Below, one piece after another: positions 56,656 through 64,000 of a stretch of 64,000 nucleotides of DNA. Source of the DNA: Lutraria lutraria (lineage: Eukaryota; Mollusca; Bivalvia; Venerida; Mactridae); assembly GCA_964023205.1 (NCBI GenBank), contig OZ026848.1:2470501-2534500 (forward strand), written 5' to 3'. The notes beneath the pieces are model-generated. The model searched no databases, was not told where the DNA came from, and saw only the letters and a list, made by a program, of their open reading frames with translations. The translations under genes were made by a program, and so were the position numbers. The number at the start of each line of letters is the position of its first letter. Position 1 is the stretch's first letter.

Positions 56656-59600
56656 GTAAGTAAAGTTGCATTCATGTACCAACAACGCTTAAGGAGAAAA
56701 TAAGAAATTAGAATTGTCAAAAAATCTTGACGCTAGGACATTTCCTCACAAATTGTCATTTCTAGAAATGTAATAAAACCAAAAGTAACCATACCATACC
56801 AAAACCGTTCTCATCACCGATTTCCATTGATCCACACTACTTGGATGTAATGGTCCCATGTTTGTACTATCTACAATTAAAGAGTAAATGAAAGATAAAA
56901 ATTTGTCGTGAAGCTTCGCGCAAGAAAATTTTTCTCTCCAACTGCCATTTCTAAAATATCAATAAAATCCAAAGTAAACGTTGCATGGTCAATCCTTTTG
57001 TAGCACTGATTCACATTGATGTCTATTACTTGCATGTGCACTTTCAATGATGCAAACCAAATAATAGTAGAGATATTGAAAATCAAAGACTTTCAGCAAC
57101 TCTCGGAGACTTTTCACGGAGATGGCTATTTCTAGAATTTCAATAATGTCAAAAGTAAGCAGAGCACAGCAAATTCAACCTTGCCACCAACTTTTGTTCA
57201 TGCCAACTACTTGTAAGTAAAGTTGCATTCATGTACCAACAACGCTTAAGGAGAAAATAAGAAATTAGAATTGTCAAAAAATCTTGACGCGAGGACATTT
57301 CCTCACAAACTGTCATTTCTAGAAATGTAACAAAACAAAAAGTAACCATACCATACCAAAACCGTTCTCATCACAGAAATCCATTGATCCACACTACTTG
57401 GATGTAATGGTCCCATGTTTGTACTATCTACAATTAAAGAGTAAATGAAAGATAAAAATTTGTTGTGAAGCTTCGCGCAAGAAAATTTTTCTCTCCAACT
57501 GCCATTTCTAAAATATCAATAAAATCCAAAGTAAACGTTGCATGGTCAATCCTTTTGTAGCACTGATTCAAATTGATGTCTATTACTTGCCTGTGCACTT
57601 TCAATGATGCAAACCAAATAATGGTAGAGATATTGAAAATCAAAAACTTTCAGCAACTCTCAGAGACTTTTCACGGAGATGGCTATTTCTAGAATTTTAA
57701 TAATGTCAAAAGTAAGCAGAGCATAGCAAATTCAACCTTGCCACCAACTTTTCTTCATGCCAACTACTTGTAAGTTAAGTTGCATTCATGTACCAACAAC
57801 GCTTAAGGAGAAAATAAGAAATTAGAATTGTCAAAATATCTTGATGCTAGGAAATTTTCTCACAAATTGTCATTTCTAGAAATGTAATAAAACCAAAAGT
57901 AACCATACCATACCAAACCCGTTCTCATCACAGATTTCCATTGATCCGCACTACTTGGATGTAATGGTCCCATGTTTGTACTATCTACAATTGAAGAGTA
58001 AAGGAAAGATAAAAATTTGTCGTAAAGCTTCGCGCAAGAAAAATTTTCTCTACAACTGCCATTTCTAAAATATCAATAAAATCCAAAGTAAACGTTGCAT
58101 GGTCAATCCTTTTGTAGCACTGATTCACATTGATGTCTATTACTTGCCTGTGTACTTTAAATGATGCAAACCAAATAATGGTAGAGATATTGAAAATCAA
58201 AGACTTTCAGCAACTCTCGGAGACTTTTCACGGAGATGGCTATTTCTAGAATATCAATAATGTCAAAAGTAAGCAGAGCACAGCAAATTCAACCTTGCCA
58301 CCAACTTTTGTTCATGCCAACTACTTGTAAGTAAAGTTGCATTCATGTACCAACAACGCTTAAGGAGAAAATAAGAAATTAAAATTGTCAAAAAATCTTG
58401 ACGCTAGGACATTTCCTCACAAACTGTCATTTCTAGAAATGTAATAAAACCAAAAGTAACCATACCATACCAAAACCGTTCTCATCACAGATTTCTATTG
58501 ATCCACACTACTTGGATGTAATGGTCCCATGTTTGTACTATCTATAATTAAAGAGTAAATGAAAAGATAAAAATTTGTTGTAAAGCTTCATGCAAGAAAA
58601 AATTTCTCTCCAACTGCCATTTCTAAAATATCAATAAAATCCAAAGTAAACGTTGCATGGTCAATCCTTTTGTAGCACTGATTTACATTGATGTCTATTA
58701 CTTGCCTGTATACTTTAAATGATGCAAACCAAATAATGGTAGAGATATTGAAAATCAAAGACTTTCAGCAACTCTCGGAGACTTTTCACGGAGATGGCTA
58801 TTTCTAGAATATCAATAATGTCAAAAGTAAGTAGAGCACAGCAAATTCAACCTTGCCACCAACTTTTGTTCATGCCAACTACTTGCAAGTAAAGTTGCAT
58901 TCATGTACCAACAACGCTTAAGGAGAAAATAAGAAATTAGAATTGTCAAAAAATCTTGACGCTAGGACATTTCCTCACAAACTGTCATTTCTAGAAATGT
59001 AATAAAACCAAAAGTAACCATACCATACCAAACCCGTTCTCATCACAGATTTCCATTGATCCGCACTACTTGGATGTAATGGTCCCATGTTTGTACTATC
59101 TACAATTGAAGAGTAAATGAAAGATAAAAATTTGTCGTAAAGATTTGCACAAGAAAATTTTTCTCTCCAACTGCCATTTCTAAAATATCAATAAAATCCA
59201 AAGTAAACGTTGCATGGTCAATCCTTTTGTAGCACTGATTCACATTGATGTCGATTACTTGCATGTGCACTTTCAATGATGCAAACCAAATAATGGTAGA
59301 GATATTGAAAATCAAAAACTTTCAGCAACTCTCGGAGACTTTTCACGGAGATGGCTATTTCTAGAATTTCAATAATGTCAAAAGTAAGCAGAGCATAGCA
59401 AATTCAACCTTGCCACCAACTTTTGTTCATGCCAACTACTTGTAAGTAAAGTTGCATTCATGTACCAACAACGCTTAAGGAGAAAATAAGAAATTAGAAT
59501 TGTCAAAAAATCTTGACGCTAGGACATTTTCTCACAAATTGTCATTTCTAGAAATGTAATAAAACCAAAAGTAACCATACCATACCAAAACCGTTCTCAT

Positions 59601-62600
59601 CACAGATTTCTATTGATCCACACTACTTGGATGTAATGGTCCCATATTTGTACTATCTGTAATTAAAGAGTAAATGAAAAGATAAAAATTTGTTGTAAAG
59701 CTTCATGCAAGAAAAAATTTCTCTCCAACTGCCATTTCTAAAATATCAATAAAATCCAAAGTAAACGTTGCATGGTCAATCCTTTTGTAGCACTGATTCA
59801 CATTGATGTCTATTACTTGCCTGTATACTTTAAATGATGCAAACCAAATAATGGTAGAGATATTGAAAATCAAAGACTTTCAGCAACTCTCGGAGACTTT
59901 TCACGGAGATGGCTATTTCTAGAATATCAATAATGTCAAAAGTAAGCAGAGCACAGCAAATTCAACCTTGCCACCAACTTTTGTTCATGCCAACTACTTG
60001 CAAGTAAAGTTGCATTCATGTACCAACAACGCTTAAGGAGAAAATAAGAAATTAGAATTGTCAAAAAATCTTGACGCTAGGACATTTCCTCACAAACTGT
60101 CATTTCTAGAAATGTAATAAAACCAAAAGTAACCATACCATACCAAACCCGTTCTCATCACAGATTTCCATTGATCCGCACTACTTGGATGTAATGGTCC
60201 CATGTTTGTACTATCTACAATTGAAGAGTAAATGAAAGATAAAAATTTGTCGTAAAGATTTGCACAAGAAAATTTTTCTCTCCAACTGCCATTTCTAAAA
60301 TATCAATAAAATCCAAAGTAAACGTTGCATGGTCAATCCTTTTGTAGCACTGATTCACATTGATGTCTATTACTTGCCTGTGTACTTTAAATGATGCAAA
60401 CCAAATAATGGTAGAGATATTGAAAATCAAAGACTTTCAGCAACTCTCGGAGACTTTTCACGGAGATGGCTATTTCTAGAATATCAATAATGTCAAAAGT
60501 AAGCAGAGCACAGCAAATTCAACCTTGCCACCAACTTTTGTTCATGCCAACTACTTGTAAGTAAAGTTGCATTCATGTACCAACAACGCTTAAGGAGAAA
60601 ATAAGAAATTAGAATTGTCAAAAAATCTTGACGCTAGGACATTTCCTCACAAACTGTCATTTCTAGAAATGTAATAAAACCAAAAGTAACCATACCATAC
60701 CAAACCCGTTCTCATCACAGATTTCCATTGATCCGCACTACTTGGATGTAATGGTCCCATGTTTGTACTATCTACAATTGAAGAGTAAATGAAAGATAAA
60801 AATTTGTCGTAAAGATTTGCGCAAGAAATATTTTCTCTCCAACTGCCATTTCTAAAATATCAATAAAATCCAAAGGAAACGTTGCATGGTCAATCCTTTT
60901 GTAGCACTGATTCACATTGATGTCTTTTACTTGCATGTGCACTTTCAATGATGCAAACCAAATAATGGTAGAGATATTGAAAATCAAAAACTTTCAGCAA
61001 CTCTCGGAGACTTTTCACGGAGATGGCTATTTCTAGAATTTCAATAATGTCAAAAGTAATCAGAGCACAGCAAATTCAACCTTGCCACCAACTTTTGTTC
61101 ATGCCAACTACTTGTAAGTAAAGTTGCATTCATGTACCAACAACGCTTAAGGAGAAAATAAGAAATTAGAATTGTCAAAAAATCTTGACGCTAGAACATT
61201 TCCTCACAAACTGTCATTTCTAGAAATGTAACAAAACCAAAAGTAACCATACCATACCAAAACCGTTCTCATCACAGATTTCTATTGATCCACACTACTT
61301 GGATGTAATGGTCCCATGTTTGTACTATCTACAATTAAAGAGTAAATGAAAGATAAAAATTTGTCGTGAAGCTTCGCGCAAGAAAATTTTTCTCTCCAAC
61401 TGCCATTTCTAAAATATCAATAAAATCCAAAGTAAACGTTGCATGGTCAATCCTTTTGTAGCACTGATTCACATTGATGTCTATTACTTGCATGTGCACT
61501 TTCAATGATGCAAACCAAATAATGGTAGAGATATTGAAAATCAAAGACTTTCAGCAACTCTCGGAGACTTTTCACGGAGATGGCTATTTCTAGAATTTCA
61601 ATAATGTCAAAAGTAAGCAGAGCACAGCAAATTCAACCTTGTCACCAACTTTTGTTCATGCCAACTACTTGTAAGTAAAGTTGCATTCATGTACCAACAA
61701 CGCTTAAGGAGAAAATAAGAAATTAGAATTGTCAAAAAATCTTGACGCTAGGACATTTCCTCACAAACTGTCATTTCTAGAAATGTAATAAAACCAAAAG
61801 TAACCATACCATACCAAAACCGTTCTCATCACAGATTTCCATTGATCCGCACTACTTGGATGTAATGGTCCCATGTTTGTACTATCTACAATTGAAGAGT
61901 AAAGGAAAGATAAAAATTTGTCGTAAAGCTTCGCGCAAGAAAAATTTTCTCTACAACTGCCATTTCTAAAATATCAATAAAATCCAAAGTAAACGTTGCA
62001 TGGTCAATCCTTTTGTAGCACTGATTCACATTGATGTCTATTACTTGCCTGTATACTTTAAATGATGCAAACCAAATAATGGTAGAGATATTGAAAATCA
62101 AAGACTTTCAGCAACTCTCGGAGACTTTTCACGGAGATGGCTATTTCTAGAATATCAATAATGTCAAAAGTAAGCAGAGCACAGCAAATTCAACCTTGCC
62201 ACCAACTTTTGTTCATGCCAACTACTTGTAAGTAAAGTTGCATTCATGTACCAACAACGCTTAAGGAGAAAATAAGAAATTAGAATTGTCAAAAAATCTT
62301 GACGCTAGGACATTTCCTCACAAACTGTCATTTCTAGAAATGTAATAAAACCAAAAGTAACCATACCATACAAAACCGTTCTCATCACAGATTTCCATTG
62401 ATCCGCACTACTTGGATGTAATGGTCCCATGTTTGTACTATCTACAATTGAAGAGTAAATGAAAGATAAAAATTTGTCGTAAAGATTTGCGCAAGAAAAT
62501 TTTTCTCTCCAACTGCCATTTCTAAAATATCAATAAAATCCAAAGTAAACGTTGCATGGTCAATCCTTTTGTAGCACTGATTCACATTGATGTCGATTAC

Positions 62601-64000
62601 TTGCATGTGCACTTTCAATGATGCAAACCAAATAATGGTAGAGATATTGAAAATCAAAAACTTTCAGCAACTCTCGGAGACTTTTCACGGAGATGGCTAT
62701 TTCTAGAATTTCAATAATGTCAAAAGTAAGCAGAGCACAGCAAATTCAACCTTGCCACCAACTTTTGTTCATGCCAACTACTTGTAAGTAAAGTTGCATT
62801 CATGTACCAACAACGCTTAAGGAGAAAATAAGAAATTAGAATTGTCAAAAAATCTTGACGCTAGGACATTTCCTCACAAACTGTCATTTCTAGAAATGTA
62901 ATAAAACCAAAAGTAACCATACCATACCAAAACCGTTCTCATCACAGATTTCCATTGATCCGCACTACTTGGATGTAATGGTCCCATGTTTGTACTATCT
63001 ACAATTGAAGAGTAAAGGAAAGATAAAAATTTGTCGTAAAGCTTCGCGCAAGAAAAATTTTCTCTACAACTGCCATTTCTAAAATATCAATAAAATCCAA
63101 AGTAAACGTTGCATGGTCAATCCTTTTGTAGCACTGATTAACATTGATGTCGATTACTTGCATGTGCACTTTCAATGATGCAAACCAAATAAAGGTAGAG
63201 ATATTGAAAATCAAAAACTTTCAGCAACTCTCGGAGACTTTTCACGGAGATGGCTATTTCTAGAATTTCAATAATGTCAAAAGTAATCAGAGCACAGCAA
63301 ATTCAACCTTGCCACCAACTTTTGTTCATGCCAACTACTTGTAAGTAAAGTTGCATTCATGTACCAACAACGCTTAAGGAGAAAATAAGAAATTAGAATT
63401 GTCAAAAAATCTTGACGCTAGAACATTTCCTCACAAACTGTCATTTCTAGAAATGTAACAAAACCAAAAGTAACCATACCATACCAAAACCGTTCTCATC
63501 ACAGATTTCTATTGATCCACACTACTTGGATGTAATGGTCCCATGTTTGTACTATCTACAATTAAAGAGTAAATGAAAGATAAAATTTGTCGTGAAGCTT
63601 CGCGCAAGAAAATTTTTCTCTCCAACTGCCATTTCTAAAATATCAATAAAATCCAAAGTAAACGTTGCATGGTCAATCCTTTTGTAGCACTGATTCACAT
63701 TGATGTCGATTACTTGCATGTGCACTTTCAATGATGCAAACCAAATAATGGTAGAGATATTGAAAATCAAAAACTTTCAGCAACTCTCGGAGACTTTTCA
63801 CGGAGATGGCTATTTCTAGAATTTCAATAATGTCAAAAGTAAGCAGAGCATAGCAAATTCAACCTTGCCACCAACTTTTGTTCATGCCAACTACTTGTAA
63901 GTAAAGTTGCATTCATGTACCAACAACGCTTAAGGAGAAAATAAGAAATTAGAATTGTCAAAAAATCTTGACGCTAGGACATTTTCTCACAAATTGTCAT

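Larger units (their letters stand above)
47091..64000. repeat. Satellite array, 557-bp monomer, about 30 copies, continuing past the window
   Basis: The phrase GACTTTTCACGGAGATGGCT recurs every 557 bp (47637, 48194, 48752 and so on); the first interval is 546. The span of 16.9 kb gives about 30.4 copies. Most copies differ by a few percent at most. The first copy is the most diverged (CTATTTTTTAATTTC, GTAAGTTAAG, CATACCTACC), as expected at an array edge. A 69-72-codon minus-strand frame (MIFNISTIIWFAS...) is seen in most copies. About five copies (near 47.4, 48.5, 53.0, 58.5 and 59.7 kb) lose it by a one-base insertion in AAAAGATAAAAA, so the frame is not under protein selection. Confidence 0.97.

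Noticed and set aside
47957..63770. A repeated 69-72-residue minus-strand protein (MIFNISTIIWFAS...) as a tandem gene family
   Set aside because: It sits at the same place in each 557-bp satellite monomer. Variants are mostly amino-acid-changing, several copies lose the frame by one-base insertions, and the other two sub-repeats give no matching protein. It follows the satellite, not protein selection.
47091..64000. A CRISPR array
   Set aside because: The repeats are 557 bp, contiguous and nearly identical with no unique spacers, and the DNA is eukaryotic.

Overview
The window looks like eukaryotic, non-coding-rich DNA from a mollusc, most probably a bivalve. It is AT-rich, has no bacterial gene organisation, and holds several repeat types I associate with bivalve genomes: units ending in a TAAAAGCTCACC...GGTGAGCTAAAA hairpin (11.6-12.5 kb, 33.3-33.7 kb), blocks ending in runs of GACCGACCGACC followed by GTGGGGGTATAAAA (13.1-13.5 kb), and degenerate ~200-bp units near 31 kb. 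The species cannot be fixed from the sequence alone. There is no CRISPR array and no rRNA, operon or intact protein gene.

Layout. 1-4.7 kb is a ~2.1-kb tandem duplication in which every unit carries the same broken reverse-transcriptase (RT) piece of a non-LTR retrotransposon on the minus strand, plus about 1 kb of non-coding repeat. 5.9-7.3 kb holds the 3' end of another LINE, split by a 593-bp inverted-repeat element. 8.5-35 kb is a mosaic of small DNA transposons: pogo/Tc1-like elements with TA target duplications, hAT-like elements with 8-bp duplications, tRNA-related repeats and bivalve dispersed repeats, many of them nested. Two LINE remnants (26.5-27.5 and 38.5-38.96 kb, minus strand) share an internal deletion. 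39.4-40.5 kb is a degenerate ~185-bp tandem repeat. 40.8-46.5 kb is an almost complete two-ORF LINE (RRM-type ORF1, then endonuclease/RT ORF2) that is dead: nonsense codons, frameshifts, loss of the first half of the RT, and a damaged YADD box.

47.09 kb to the window end is a satellite array of about 30 copies of a 557-bp monomer that runs off the edge. The monomer is itself a trimer of ~186-bp sub-repeats (187+189+181), and blocks of monomers are duplicated over 4.5, 10.0 and 11.1 kb. The left flank of the array is an inverted piece of the same dispersed repeat seen at 39.4-40.5 kb, which suggests that the array grew inside or beside a mobile element. This is the most interesting system in the window.

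Host genes. The best candidate is a short chain of minus-strand exons (30604-30539, 29659-29580, 28643-28597) with splice signals and compatible phases. Isolated candidate exons lie at 7696-7649 (minus) and 38353-38503 (plus). All were read by eye and none is assigned to a known family.
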